From the NCBI RefSeq assembly GCF_900090275.1, contig NZ_LT607755.1:4650001-4714000 (forward strand): a DNA stretch of 64,000 nucleotides. The letters are read 5' to 3'. A program made the translations under genes and the position numbers. A model generated the notes under the pieces. That model searched no databases. It was not told the DNA's origin and saw only the letters and a list, made by a program, of their open reading frames with translations. Shown one piece after another: positions 37,099 through 45,746 of this stretch; the first letter of the stretch is position 1; each line of letters starts with the position of its first letter. The DNA is from Micromonospora zamorensis (GTDB lineage: Bacteria > Actinomycetota > Actinomycetes > Mycobacteriales > Micromonosporaceae).

Positions 37099-38037
37099 AT
37101 GCCGGAGCGGTTCGAGGTGGGTCTGCCGGACGGCGTGCGGCTCAACGTCGAGGTGACGGGGCCGACGGACGCCCCGGTGACCGCCATCCTGCTGCACGGT
37201 TGGACGCTGGACGGGCGCGCCTGGCACCGACAGGTCGACGCGCTCACCGCGGCGCCGCTCGGCGGGGCGGTGCGGGTGGTCACCTATGACGCGCGGGGGC
37301 ACGGCCGCTCCAGCTGCATGGCGCTGCCCACGGCCACACTGGCCCAGCTGGGTGACGACCTGGCCGCGGTGATCGACGCGGTGGCGCCTCCCGGGCCGGT
37401 GCTCCTCGTCGGGCACTCGATGGGCGGCATGACGATCATGGAGTACGCCCACCGCCACCCCACGCACTTCGCCGCCCGTACGGCCGGGCTGGTCTTCGTC
37501 TCGACCACCGCCGAGGGGCACACGCACACCGTCTACGGGCTCTCGCCGCGGATCGCCCGGTTGATCCGGCTGGCCGAGACGACCGGAGCCGGAGTGCTCG
37601 CCCGGTGCGGGTCGTGGCGAGCGCCCCGGGCCCTGCTGAACGCGCTGCAACCGAGCATCCGGTGGATGCTCTTCGGCGACCGCTGCGAGCCCTCCGACAT
37701 CCGCCTGGTGACCTCCGCGGTGGCTCGTGCCTCGCTGCGCTCGATCGGCGGGTTCCGCGCCTCCATCGGCACCCAGCACCGACTGGACACCCTCGCCGCG
37801 TTGGCCCACCTGCCGGCCGCCGCCCTGGTCGGCGACCGGGACCGACTGACCCCACCGCCCTGCGCCGAGTCGATCGCGGCGGCGCTGCCGGCCACCGAGC
37901 TGACCGTCTGCCCGGGTGCCGGGCACATGCTGATGATGGAGCGCCCGGACGAGGTCAACGCCGCCCTCACCGGCGTACTGCGCCGGGTGCTCGCCGCACC
38001 GCAGCGCGGGGTGACACCCGCCGGGACGGGCGTCTGA
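37099..38037 (+). CDS. alpha/beta-fold hydrolase
   Basis: A 312-residue cytoplasmic hydrolase. The nucleophile elbow is LLVGHSMGGMTIMEYAHRHP, giving the catalytic serine near residue 105. The oxyanion-hole stretch is AILLHGWTLDGRAWHRQ. The acid lies in ALVGDRDRLTPPPCAE and the histidine in VCPGAGHMLMMERPDEV. It belongs to the large esterase/epoxide hydrolase-like group, and the substrate is unknown. The ATG at 37099 follows GGGAGGCGGCG. Confidence 0.88.
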   Translation: MPERFEVGLPDGVRLNVEVTGPTDAPVTAILLHGWTLDGRAWHRQVDALTAAPLGGAVRVVTYDARGHGRSSCMALPTATLAQLGDDLAAVIDAVAPPGPVLLVGHSMGGMTIMEYAHRHPTHFAARTAGLVFVSTTAEGHTHTVYGLSPRIARLIRLAETTGAGVLARCGSWRAPRALLNALQPSIRWMLFGDRCEPSDIRLVTSAVARASLRSIGGFRASIGTQHRLDTLAALAHLPAAALVGDRDRLTPPPCAESIAAALPATELTVCPGAGHMLMMERPDEVNAALTGVLRRVLAAPQRGVTPAGTGV

Positions 38038-38145
38038 GCGCGTTCCCGCACCTCGGGCGCGGCGGGCCGGGCCGGGGGCCGTACCCTTCTGCGGTTGGCT
38101 TGCGCGGTTTCCGCCGCCTGCCGGCGACCTTCGAAGGAGCGTGCG

Positions 38146-40260
38146 TTGACCGACCAGACCGGCCTGGAGCAGGAGATCGCCGTCGAGCAACGCCACCTCG
38201 ACCGGGTGTACGCCCGACTCGCCGAACTGCGGCAGTCGGCGGTCCGCGCCGAGCGTGACGGCTACCGGATGGCTCGGGTGGGCACGCACGGGGCGCTGGT
38301 CGAGCGCGACGCGATGGTCTTCCACGCGGCGCAGCGGCGACACACCCTGGACGCCGAGCACGAAGGGCTGGTCTTCGGCCGGCTGGACCTGCGCGACAGT
38401 CAGGTGCTGCACGTCGGGCGCCTCGGCATCCGCGACGAGGACGCCCGCACGCTGGTCGTCGACTGGCGGGCGCCGGCCGCCGCCGCCTTCTACCAGGCCA
38501 CCCCGGCGCAGCCGCTGGACGTGGTGCGCCGCCGCACGATCCAGTCCCGCGCCGAGCGGGTCACCCGCATCGAGGACGACCTGCTCGACCCGAACGCCGC
38601 GCCGGAGGGCATGACGGTCGTCGGTGACGGCGCGCTGCTGGCCACCCTGTCCAAGGCCACCGGCCGGGGCATGCGGGACATCGTGGCGACGATCCAGCGG
38701 GAACAGGACGAGGCGATCCGCTCCCCCGGCTCCGGGGTCACGATCGTCGCGGGCGGCCCCGGCACCGGTAAGACCGCTGTCGCCCTGCACCGGGCCGCCT
38801 TCCTGCTCTACTCCGACCGCAGCCGGTACGCGGGCGGCGGCATCCTGGTGGTCGGCCCGTCGTCGGTCTTCGTGGAGTACATCGGCTCGGTGCTGCCGTC
38901 GCTGGGCGAGGACACCGCGACCCTGCACTCGCTGGGCACCCTGTTCCCGGGCATGAGCGCCACCCGCACCGACCCGCCCGAGGTGGCGGCGGTGAAGGGC
39001 TCGCTGCGGATGCGTCGGGTGCTGGAGCGGGCTGCCCGCGACGCGGTGCCGGGCGGCCCGGGTGAGCTGCGGCTGCTCTACCGGGGCACGCTGCTGCGGC
39101 TGGACCGGACGGCACTGGACCGGATCCGGGACCGCGCGTTGCAACGGGGTGCCCGCCGCAACGAGGTGCGCCGGGCCGGCTTCGACGGGGTGTTCGCCGC
39201 GCTCTGGGCGCAGGCCCGTGAGGTGGGCATTCGACTGCCGGACCAGCGGACCTTCGAGGCGGAGATCGCCGAGCGGTCGGAGTTCCGGGAGTTCCTCAAG
39301 GCGTGGTGGCCCCGGCTGCACCCTCGACACGTTCTGGGCTGGCTGGCGCAGCCGGACCGCCTGCGCCGGTACGCCGGGGGGATCCTCTCCTCCGCGGAGA
39401 TCCGGCTGCTCAGCGCCGCGTACCGGCACCTGGACACGACCGGGCTGACCATCGCCGACATCGCGCTGCTGGACGAGTTGGACTCCCTGCTCGGCAAGCC
39501 GGCGCAGTCGGCAAAGGCCCGGCGCGACCCGTTCCAGCTGGCTGGCGGCGTACGCGAGTTGAGCACCCTCGGCGAGCGGCAACGGGCCGCCCGTGCGGCG
39601 GCGCGCGAGCGCCCGGAGGACTACCGGGACTACGCGCACGTGGTCGTGGACGAGGCGCAGGACGTCTCACCGATGCAGTGGCGGATGGTCGGTCGACGTG
39701 GCCGTCTGGCCTCCTGGACGGTGGTCGGCGACCCCGCCCAGACCGCGTGGACCGGGGACCCCGACGAGCTGGACCGGGCCCGGGACCAGGCGCTGGGTCG
39801 GCGCAAGCGGCACGATTTCACGCTCACCACCAACTACCGCAACTCCTCGGAGATCTTCGCGGTGGCGGCGGCGGAGATCCGCCGGCTCTATCCTGACCTG
39901 CCGCTGCCGACCGCGGTCCGCTCCACCGGGGTCGACCCGGTCGAGCTGGTGGTGCCCCCGAGCGGGTTGGAGACCGCGACAGTGGAGGCGGCCGCCGGCC
40001 TGCTGGCCGAGGTGGAGGGCACCGTCGGCGTGATCACGCCGGTCCCCCGCCGCGACGAGGCCGCCGGCTGGGTCGCCGCACTCGGCGCGCCGAGGCTCCA
40101 GGTGGTCACCAGCCTGGAGGCCAAGGGCATGGAGTACGACGGGGTCGTGCTGGTCGCGCCGAGCGAGATCCGGGCGGATCCGGGTGCCGGGGTGCGCACC
40201 CTGTACGTGGCGCTCTCCCGGGCCACGCAGCGCCTCACCACCATCGACCCGACCGGCTGA
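38146..40260 (+). CDS. HelD/HelR-like superfamily I helicase
   Basis: A 704-residue UvrD-related ATPase. The N-terminal region is a long coiled coil (EQEIAVEQRHLDRVYARLAE). Walker A is GGPGTGKTAVALHRAAF near residue 204, Walker B is VVDEAQDVSPMQWRMVG near residue 500, and motif IV is TTNYRNSSEIF. A C-terminal SLEAKGMEYDGVVLVAPSEI belongs to the ATPase. HelD proteins bind RNA polymerase and free stalled complexes; HelR relatives in Streptomyces protect against rifamycins. Which role applies here is not readable from sequence. The start is a TTG at 38146 with GAAGGAGCGTGCG upstream. Confidence 0.88.
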   Translation: MTDQTGLEQEIAVEQRHLDRVYARLAELRQSAVRAERDGYRMARVGTHGALVERDAMVFHAAQRRHTLDAEHEGLVFGRLDLRDSQVLHVGRLGIRDEDARTLVVDWRAPAAAAFYQATPAQPLDVVRRRTIQSRAERVTRIEDDLLDPNAAPEGMTVVGDGALLATLSKATGRGMRDIVATIQREQDEAIRSPGSGVTIVAGGPGTGKTAVALHRAAFLLYSDRSRYAGGGILVVGPSSVFVEYIGSVLPSLGEDTATLHSLGTLFPGMSATRTDPPEVAAVKGSLRMRRVLERAARDAVPGGPGELRLLYRGTLLRLDRTALDRIRDRALQRGARRNEVRRAGFDGVFAALWAQAREVGIRLPDQRTFEAEIAERSEFREFLKAWWPRLHPRHVLGWLAQPDRLRRYAGGILSSAEIRLLSAAYRHLDTTGLTIADIALLDELDSLLGKPAQSAKARRDPFQLAGGVRELSTLGERQRAARAAARERPEDYRDYAHVVVDEAQDVSPMQWRMVGRRGRLASWTVVGDPAQTAWTGDPDELDRARDQALGRRKRHDFTLTTNYRNSSEIFAVAAAEIRRLYPDLPLPTAVRSTGVDPVELVVPPSGLETATVEAAAGLLAEVEGTVGVITPVPRRDEAAGWVAALGAPRLQVVTSLEAKGMEYDGVVLVAPSEIRADPGAGVRTLYVALSRATQRLTTIDPTG

Positions 40261-40302
40261 TCCGTGCTGGCGAGCGGCCGGCGAGAGTTGCCGCCCCTAC
40301 AC

Positions 40303-40331
40303 TTGCATACATAGCGATGTGAACATACATT
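40303..40331 (+). promoter_or_regulatory. promoter with inner repeats before the metal efflux gene
   Basis: TTGCAT at 40303-40308, a 17-base spacer and TACATT at 40326-40331 form a plausible sigma-70 promoter. The direct repeats CATACAT (40306-40312 and 40324-40330) and an inverted ACAT-N4-ATGT (40309-40320) overlap it. It is an AT-rich island. A metal-responsive repressor such as an ArsR/SmtB type would fit, but no regulator gene is seen. Confidence 0.5.
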
Positions 40332-40367
40332 TGACCGGGTCCCGACTGGCGGCGGAGGGTGGTTCTC

Positions 40368-41285
40368 GTGGGCGCAGGTCATGACCACCACCACGGGTCC
40401 GTCGCCAATGCCGCACACCAGCACCGGGGCCGCCTCTGGGCGGCATTCGGGCTGCTCGCCACCCTGATGGTGGTCGAGGCGGTGGCCGCCCTGCACACCG
40501 GCTCGCTCGCCCTGCTCTCCGACGCCGGGCACATGTTCACCGACGTGCTCGGCATCGGGATGGCGCTCGCCGCGATCACCGCGACCCGGCGGGCCACCGG
40601 CGACCCGCAGCGCACCTTCGGGCTCTACCGACTCGAGGTGCTCGCCGCGCTGGCCAACGCCGTCCTGCTCTCCGGCGTCGCGATCTACGTGGTGATCGAG
40701 GCGATCCGCCGCTTCGGCGACCCGCACGAGGTCATCGCCGGCCCGATGCTCGCGGTGGCCGTGCTCGGCCTGCTCGCCAACATCGCCGCCTTCGCCCTGC
40801 TCCGCACCGGAGCCCGGGAGAGCATCAACCTTCAGGGTGCCTACCTGGAGGTGCTCGGCGACCTGCTCGGCTCGGTCGGCGTGATCGGCGCCGCACTGCT
40901 CATCACCGTCACCGACTGGTGGTGGGCCGACCCGCTGGTCGCCGTCGCCATCGGCGTGTTCATCCTCCCGCGCACCTGGCGGCTGGCACGGGCCGCCGTC
41001 CGCATCCTGGTGCAGGCCGCCCCGGAGCACCTCCAGGTGACCGCCGTGCACGACCGACTGGCCGCGGTCCCCGGTGTGGTCGAGGTGCACGACCTGCACG
41101 TCTGGACGCTCACCTCCGGCATGGACGTGGCCTCCGCACACCTGACCATGGCACCCGGGGCGGAGGTCGGCGCGGTGCTCACCGCCGCGCGTACGGCCCT
41201 GCACGACGACTTCCGGATCGAGCACGCGACGTTGCAGATCGAGCCGGGCGCCGCCTCCGGAGCGTGTGGCTCGATCGAGTGGTGA
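40368..41285 (+). CDS. cation diffusion facilitator (zinc/cadmium/cobalt efflux)
   Basis: A 305-residue membrane transporter with six hydrophobic helices. The His-rich cytoplasmic start is GAGHDHHHGSVANAAHQH. Helix 2 carries SDAGHMFTDVLGIGMAL, with the D-x-x-x-H/D metal site. Helix 5 carries GAYLEVLGDLLGSVGVIGAA, with the second D. The C-terminal domain has VPGVVEVHDLHVWTLTSGMD, the CzcD-like ferredoxin-fold domain. It exports divalent metal ions in exchange for protons. The GTG at 40368 follows GGAGGGTGGTTCTC. A promoter with overlapping repeats lies 37-65 bases upstream. Confidence 0.93.
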   Translation: MGAGHDHHHGSVANAAHQHRGRLWAAFGLLATLMVVEAVAALHTGSLALLSDAGHMFTDVLGIGMALAAITATRRATGDPQRTFGLYRLEVLAALANAVLLSGVAIYVVIEAIRRFGDPHEVIAGPMLAVAVLGLLANIAAFALLRTGARESINLQGAYLEVLGDLLGSVGVIGAALLITVTDWWWADPLVAVAIGVFILPRTWRLARAAVRILVQAAPEHLQVTAVHDRLAAVPGVVEVHDLHVWTLTSGMDVASAHLTMAPGAEVGAVLTAARTALHDDFRIEHATLQIEPGAASGACGSIEW

Positions 41286-41399
41286 CAGCAGCTCTCGTGA
41301 CGACGCACGCACCGTCCGTCACATTGGCTGCAACCACCCCACCGGCACCGGTAGGCTCGGTCCCGGCCTCCACCAGGCGGCGCCCTCCCGGCGCCGGTG

Positions 41400-41520
41400 G
41401 TGGTCGCCGCCTAATCGCCCGCGAGGGCGAACCGGGGAACCACGTACCTGGGGTGCATCCGCGTCAGCGGTAGGGATCTTCCGTCCCGAACCCGTCAGCT
41501 AACCCGGTCGGCGGCTGACG
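41400..41520 (+). promoter_or_regulatory. c-di-AMP (ydaO/yuaA) riboswitch
   Basis: The conserved core is clear: GCCGCCTAATCGCCC, then ACCGGGGAACCACG, CTGGGGTGCATCC, AGGGATCTTCCGTCCCGAAC and CCGTCAGCTAACCCGGT. The outer stem P1 pairs GCCGCC (41406-41411) with GGCGGC (41510-41515). This class binds cyclic di-AMP and usually turns genes off. It lies 15 bases before the start of a secreted cell-wall protein, a common target in actinobacteria. Confidence 0.93.
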
Positions 41521-41534
41521 GAAGGACATGCACA

Positions 41535-42599
41535 GTGGCACCAGCACGACCACCCGCCGCCCGACTGGCGGCCCTGATCGTCGCGATGTTCGCCCTCGGC
41601 GTCGCGCTCCCGGCCGGCACCGCCTCGGCCGCTCCCCCGACCGGCCTGCGGGCCGCCGCCCCCGACTCCGACGAGGAGGGTGGCACCCCCGCGCTGCGAG
41701 CCCAACTCGAGGCGGCCAGCAAGGGCTACCTGGACGCGAAGCGCGCCCTGGACGCCTCGGTGCAGCGGCAGCAGCAGCTCACCACCCAACTGAAGACCAT
41801 CGAGGTCGAGCTCAACCAACGCAGCGGCAAGGTCGGCGAGATCGCCGGCGTCGCGTACCGCACCGGCCGGCTCAGCGCGATGTCGGCGCTGCTCAACAGC
41901 GACAGCCCGGAAGGCTTCATGGACCGGGCAGCCGCACTGGACGCGGTGGCCGCCAACGAGGACCGGGTGCTGCGCGACCTGCTCAGCAGCAAGGACCAGG
42001 CCAACCGCACCCAGGTCGCCCTGAACGGTGAGATCAACGAGCAGCGCAAGCAGGTCGCGGTGATGGCCAAGCGCAAGGAGCAGGCCGAACGGGCCCTGAC
42101 GGTGGCCACCACCCCCAAGCCGCAGCCCGCCGCCGACACCGACTCCAACCGGGGCACCTCCGCCGCCAACGCGAAGGCCGCGCCGCGCAACTCCGACGGC
42201 TCCTGGCCGTCGGAGACGTGCAGCGTCAACGACCCCACGCCGGCCAGCGGCTGCATCACCCCGCGCACCCTGCACGCCCTCAACCAGGCCAAGGCGGCCG
42301 GCTTCACCCGGTACGTCTCCTGCCACCGCCCCAGCGGCTCCGGCGAACACCCGAAGGGCCGGGCCTGCGACTTCGCGGCCCAGACGGGCGGCTTCGGCGG
42401 TGACGCCACCGGCGGCGACAAGACGTACGGCAACAACCTGGCCGCGTACTTCATCCGCAACGCCGACCGGCTCGCCGTGCTGTACGTGATCTGGTACAGG
42501 CAGATCTGGCTGCCCAGCAGCGGATGGAAGTCCTACAGCGGGGCGGGTGGCGACCCGTCCAGCGACCACACCAACCACGTGCACCTGTCGGTCTACTGA
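41535..42599 (+). CDS. secreted coiled-coil protein with ARB_07466-like C-terminal domain
   Basis: A 354-residue exported protein with a signal peptide ending near GTASAAPP. Residues about 50-190 form a long coiled coil (EAASKGYLDAKRALDASVQR and LKTIEVELNQRSGKVGEIAG), as in NlpC/P60 and RipA-like cell-wall proteins. A Pro/Ala linker leads to a Cys-containing domain with TRYVSCHRPSGSGEHPKGRA, CDFAAQTGGFGG and DPSSDHTNHVHLSVY. That histidine-rich end resembles ARB_07466/VanY-like peptidoglycan domains. A c-di-AMP riboswitch lies just upstream, so envelope turnover or osmotic control is a reasonable inference. GTG 41535 follows GGAAGGACATGCACA. Confidence 0.85.
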   Translation: MAPARPPAARLAALIVAMFALGVALPAGTASAAPPTGLRAAAPDSDEEGGTPALRAQLEAASKGYLDAKRALDASVQRQQQLTTQLKTIEVELNQRSGKVGEIAGVAYRTGRLSAMSALLNSDSPEGFMDRAAALDAVAANEDRVLRDLLSSKDQANRTQVALNGEINEQRKQVAVMAKRKEQAERALTVATTPKPQPAADTDSNRGTSAANAKAAPRNSDGSWPSETCSVNDPTPASGCITPRTLHALNQAKAAGFTRYVSCHRPSGSGEHPKGRACDFAAQTGGFGGDATGGDKTYGNNLAAYFIRNADRLAVLYVIWYRQIWLPSSGWKSYSGAGGDPSSDHTNHVHLSVY

Positions 42600-42620
42600 T
42601 CCGGCCGTTCCCCAAAGTGT

Positions 42621-42660
42621 GTGATGCCTGTGAGTCATCAAGATGACTCACAGGCATCAC
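42621..42660. terminator. 40-bp perfect hairpin between two genes
   Basis: A 19-bp stem with no mismatch: GTGATGCCTGTGAGTCATC (42621-42639) pairs with 42642-42660, leaving the two loop bases AA. It starts 22 bases after the stop of the secreted protein gene. There is no T tract. It is either a bidirectional terminator or another palindromic repeat element. Confidence 0.7.
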
Positions 42661-42764
42661 GTTCGTCCGGGCAGCGCTTTCCGACCGGGCTACGTCGCCG
42701 GGCGTACCCCTGATGTCGTCGCTCGTCGGACGACCCGGCGGCGGTCGGCGGGCAGCATCGCGGT

Positions 42765-43265
42765 ATGCCTCGGATCCCACCCACCGCCCGCAAGGGGCTG
42801 CTCACCCTGCACCTGGTCACCTCGCTGGGCTGGCTCGGCGCCGACCTGGTGCTGCTCACCCTCGGCATCGCCGTGCAGCGTGGCGCCGACCCGGCGGTGC
42901 TCTACCCGGTCGGCGCGCTGGTCGGCACCGTCCTGTTCGCGCCGCTGAGCGTCCTGGTCTGGCTCATCGGTGTCGCCAGCGCGCTGCTCACCCCGTGGGG
43001 CCTGCTGCGCTACCGGTGGGTGGTGGTCAAGCTGGTGCTCACCACGGTGATGGTCGGGCTGGTGCTGTTCCTGCTCACCCCGAATCTGCGGCACGCCGGA
43101 GCGGTGGGCGCCGCCCTGCCCGCACGGGACCGCGCCGACCTGGTGATCGCACCCGCGGTGTCGACCAGCCTGATGATCATCGCGACGGTGCTGTCCACGT
43201 ACAAGCCGTGGGGACGGCGTCCCGCCGCCCAGCCCGCGCTGGCGGGCCACGCCCGCAACCGGTGA
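42765..43265 (+). CDS. four-helix integral membrane protein
   Basis: A 166-residue membrane protein with helices near residues 12-34 (LLTLHLVTSLGWLGADLVLL), 46-75 (two helices around LVGTVLFAPLSVLVWLIGVA) and 85-105 (VVVKLVLTTVMVGLVLFLLT). A last one lies near 130-150. The histidine in helix 1 and the arrangement recall DUF2269-like membrane proteins, but the match is weak. It has a basic C-terminus. ATG 42765 follows GGCGGGCAGCATCGCGGT. Confidence 0.7.
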   Translation: MPRIPPTARKGLLTLHLVTSLGWLGADLVLLTLGIAVQRGADPAVLYPVGALVGTVLFAPLSVLVWLIGVASALLTPWGLLRYRWVVVKLVLTTVMVGLVLFLLTPNLRHAGAVGAALPARDRADLVIAPAVSTSLMIIATVLSTYKPWGRRPAAQPALAGHARNR

Positions 43266-43288
43266 CCCCGCTGCCGTCCGCGCTCGGG

Positions 43289-43756
43289 TCAGGCTGGGGG
43301 CGGCGGGTCGCCGGTGCGGTCGAGGGCAGCGCCGAGGCGGGTGGCCAGGGCGAGGTGGGCGGCTCGGGCCTGACGGAACGCGTACCGGAACAGCGGGGTC
43401 GGCGCGGTCAGGGTGATGTCGACGTCGATCCGGGTCAGGCCGTCCGGCTCGGGGCGCAGCCGGGTGTGGTTACGCACGGTGGTGGCGGGCCACTGTCGGG
43501 CCACCATGACGATCTCGTCGTCCTCGCTGATCAGGACGTCCGCGTGGTAGGTGGTCCGGAAGCGCAGCGGACCGGCCGCCAGCCGGTCGTTGATCGTGTA
43601 GCTGGCCTGCGCACCGGGTCGGGGCGGCAGTCGGCGGACCCGGACGATCAACGGGTGCAGCTCACCCTGCCGGGTCAGGTCGCTGAGCAGCGCCGCCGCC
43701 TCGGCCGGCGAACACCGGGCCTGCACGGTGTAGCTGAAGGTATCGCTGCTGAGCAC
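43289..43756 (-). CDS. SRPBCC-family protein
   Basis: A 155-residue START-like fold protein. It begins with SSDTFSYTVQARCSPAEAAA, then LLSDLTRQGELHPLIVRVRR, the usual first strand and helices. A beta-rich centre follows (GPLRFRTTYHADVLISEDDE), and the C-terminal helix is FRYAFRQARAAHLALATRLG. Such proteins bind hydrophobic ligands or act as cyclases; the ligand is unknown here. GTG 43756 is chosen because GGGAGACGGT precedes it; the upstream frame to 43813 is probably non-coding. The stop is convergent to the membrane protein gene. Confidence 0.78.
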   Translation of the reverse strand: MLSSDTFSYTVQARCSPAEAAALLSDLTRQGELHPLIVRVRRLPPRPGAQASYTINDRLAAGPLRFRTTYHADVLISEDDEIVMVARQWPATTVRNHTRLRPEPDGLTRIDVDITLTAPTPLFRYAFRQARAAHLALATRLGAALDRTGDPPPPA

Positions 43757-43908
43757 ACCGTCTCCCGCCGTCGATGGTCGCACGATCGTCCCGTACCGAT
43801 GTCTGGCTGGCAATGTCCGAGGGCCGGCCCGATGACACGCCCAGTCACCGTTTGGCGCATTAAGGTCGTTTAGTGAGGAATCACCCGGCCGTGCTGGAGG
43901 CGGACATC

Positions 43909-44904
43909 ATGAACGGCGACGATCCGGTGAGCGGGCACGTGATGGTCTTCGCGCCCACTCCACAGCTGACGGTGACCGTCGACCAGCCGAACGACCACCC
44001 CGAGCTGCACCTGCACCCCGGCGGGCAGGGCGTCTGGCAGGCCCGGATGGTGATGTCGCTCGGTGTCGAGGTGGTGCTCTGCGCTGCCCTCGGCGGCGAG
44101 ATCGGCCAGGTGCTGGAGCCGCTGCTGGTCAGTGAGGGCGTGGACCTCAAGGCGGTGGCCCGTGATTCCGGCAGCGGCGGGTACGTGCACGACCGCCGGG
44201 ACGGCTCCCGGCAGGAGATCGCCGACGTGCCCGGTCAGCCGTTGAGCCGACACGAACTCGACGAGCTGTACAACCTGGCCCTCGGCGAGGGCCTGTCGGC
44301 CGCGGTGAGCATCCTCAGCGGGCCGAACGAGCCGTGGCTCGTGCCTGCCGACCTGTACCGACGCTTCGCCGCCGACCTCAGCGCCAACGGCGGTCGGGTG
44401 GTGGTCGACCTCTCCGGCGATCACCTCGGCTCGGCGCTGGAGGGCGGCGTCTTCTTCCTCAAGGTGAGCCACGAGGAGCTGATCCGCGACGGCCGCGCCC
44501 GCAGCGACGACATCGTGGAACTGACCCGGGTCATGTACGAGCTGCACGCGGCCGGCGCCGAGACGGTGGTGGTGAGCCGGGCCGACCAGCCGGCACTCGC
44601 GCTCATCGACGGGGAGCTGTTCGAGGTCGAGATGCCCCGGTTGGAGGCCGCCGACCCGCGCGGCGCGGGCGACTCGATGACCGCCGGGGTGGCGGCCGTC
44701 GTGGCCGGCGGCGGGGACATCCGGACCGCCATCCGGACCGGGGCCGCGGCCGGCGCGCTGAACGTCACCCGGCATGGCCTGGGCACCGGACGACTGGACT
44801 CGATCACCGGCCTGGTGGAACGGGTCCGACTGGTGCCTGCGGACAGCCGGCAGCAGGAGCGGACCACCCCGGACGAGCTGGCCGACCGGGCGGTCGACCG
44901 ATGA
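43909..44904 (+). CDS. PfkB-family sugar kinase (1-phosphofructokinase-like)
   Basis: A 331-residue ribokinase-fold enzyme. The N-terminal glycine pair is in HPGGQGVWQARMVMSLGVEV, and the C-terminal signature DPRGAGDSMTAGVAAVVAGG (near residue 255) holds the catalytic aspartate and anion hole. It phosphorylates a sugar or nucleoside hydroxyl with ATP. The 1-phosphofructokinase-like layout is a guess from the N-terminus (FAPTPQLTVTVDQP). It overlaps surE by ATGA, so the two are coexpressed. ATG 43909 follows GGAGGCGGACATC; GTG 43873 is an alternative. Confidence 0.86.
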   Translation: MNGDDPVSGHVMVFAPTPQLTVTVDQPNDHPELHLHPGGQGVWQARMVMSLGVEVVLCAALGGEIGQVLEPLLVSEGVDLKAVARDSGSGGYVHDRRDGSRQEIADVPGQPLSRHELDELYNLALGEGLSAAVSILSGPNEPWLVPADLYRRFAADLSANGGRVVVDLSGDHLGSALEGGVFFLKVSHEELIRDGRARSDDIVELTRVMYELHAAGAETVVVSRADQPALALIDGELFEVEMPRLEAADPRGAGDSMTAGVAAVVAGGGDIRTAIRTGAAAGALNVTRHGLGTGRLDSITGLVERVRLVPADSRQQERTTPDELADRAVDR

Positions 44905-45728
44905 CCCTGCGGGTGCTGATCACGAACGACGACGGGATCGCCGCGCCGGGCATCCAGGCACTGGCCTGGGCTGCCCGGCAGCGGGGCCTGGACGTGGTGG
45001 TCGCCGCCCCGCTGGAGGAGGCGAGCGGCACCAGCGCCGCGATGAGCGCCGTGGAACGGGACGGACGGGTGGTCGTGAACGACCACCCGCTGCCCGACCT
45101 GGAGGGCGTGCCGGCGTACGGGGTTGGCGGCTCACCGGGCTTCATCACGCTGATCGCCCTGCACGGCGCGTTCGGCCCACCGCCATCGGTGGTGCTCTCC
45201 GGCATCAACCGTGGTGCCAACGCCGGCCGGGCCGTGTTGCACTCCGGGACGGTGGGGGCCGCGTTCACCGCCGCCACGAACGGGTGCCGGGCGATGGCGG
45301 TCTCCCTGGACGTGCTCTCCGCGGGCGAGGCGACGGCGGCGAGCGGCGGTGCGGCAGTGGACGCGGCCGCCCGGGTACGCGACGCCGAGCGGCACTGGAG
45401 CACCGCGGCGCGGGTCGCCCTGGACCTGCTCCCCCGGTTGACGTCCGCACCGATGGAGAGCGTGCTCAACGTGAACGCCCCGGACCTGCCGCACGGACGC
45501 CTGCGCGGGGTGCGGCGAGGCACGCTGGCCAGCTTCGGTCAGGTGCAGATGACGGTGGCCGAATCCGGCCACGGCTTCATCCGCACGTCGCTGGAGGAGC
45601 CGGGGCAGGCCGCCCAGCCGGGCACCGACGTGGCGTTGCTGGCCGCCGGGTATGCCTCGGTGACGGCCATCCGGGCGGTCACCGAAGCAACCGACATCGA
45701 CCTGACCGGGCTGGACGAGCAGCCCTGA
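44901..45728 (+). CDS. surE: 5'/3'-nucleotidase SurE
   Basis: A 275-residue metal-dependent nucleotidase. The metal site is in VLITNDDGIAAPGI at the N-terminus and the following ASGTSAAMS. SGINRGANAGRAVLHSGTVG near residue 100 is the second SurE signature. VLNVNAPDLPHGRLRGVRRG follows near residue 190. It removes phosphate from nucleoside monophosphates in stress survival. It is coupled with the PfkB kinase, an unusual partner that may point to a nucleoside or sugar-phosphate salvage step. Confidence 0.93.
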   Translation: MTLRVLITNDDGIAAPGIQALAWAARQRGLDVVVAAPLEEASGTSAAMSAVERDGRVVVNDHPLPDLEGVPAYGVGGSPGFITLIALHGAFGPPPSVVLSGINRGANAGRAVLHSGTVGAAFTAATNGCRAMAVSLDVLSAGEATAASGGAAVDAAARVRDAERHWSTAARVALDLLPRLTSAPMESVLNVNAPDLPHGRLRGVRRGTLASFGQVQMTVAESGHGFIRTSLEEPGQAAQPGTDVALLAAGYASVTAIRAVTEATDIDLTGLDEQP

Positions 45729-45746
45729 CCGGAATGCCCGGTGTGC

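Noticed and set aside
37045..39639. 864-codon reverse frame opposite the hydrolase and helicase genes
   Set aside because: It is Gln/Arg/Gly rich with no domain. The forward genes contain GHSMGG and GPGTGKT motifs, and long antisense frames are expected in high-GC DNA.
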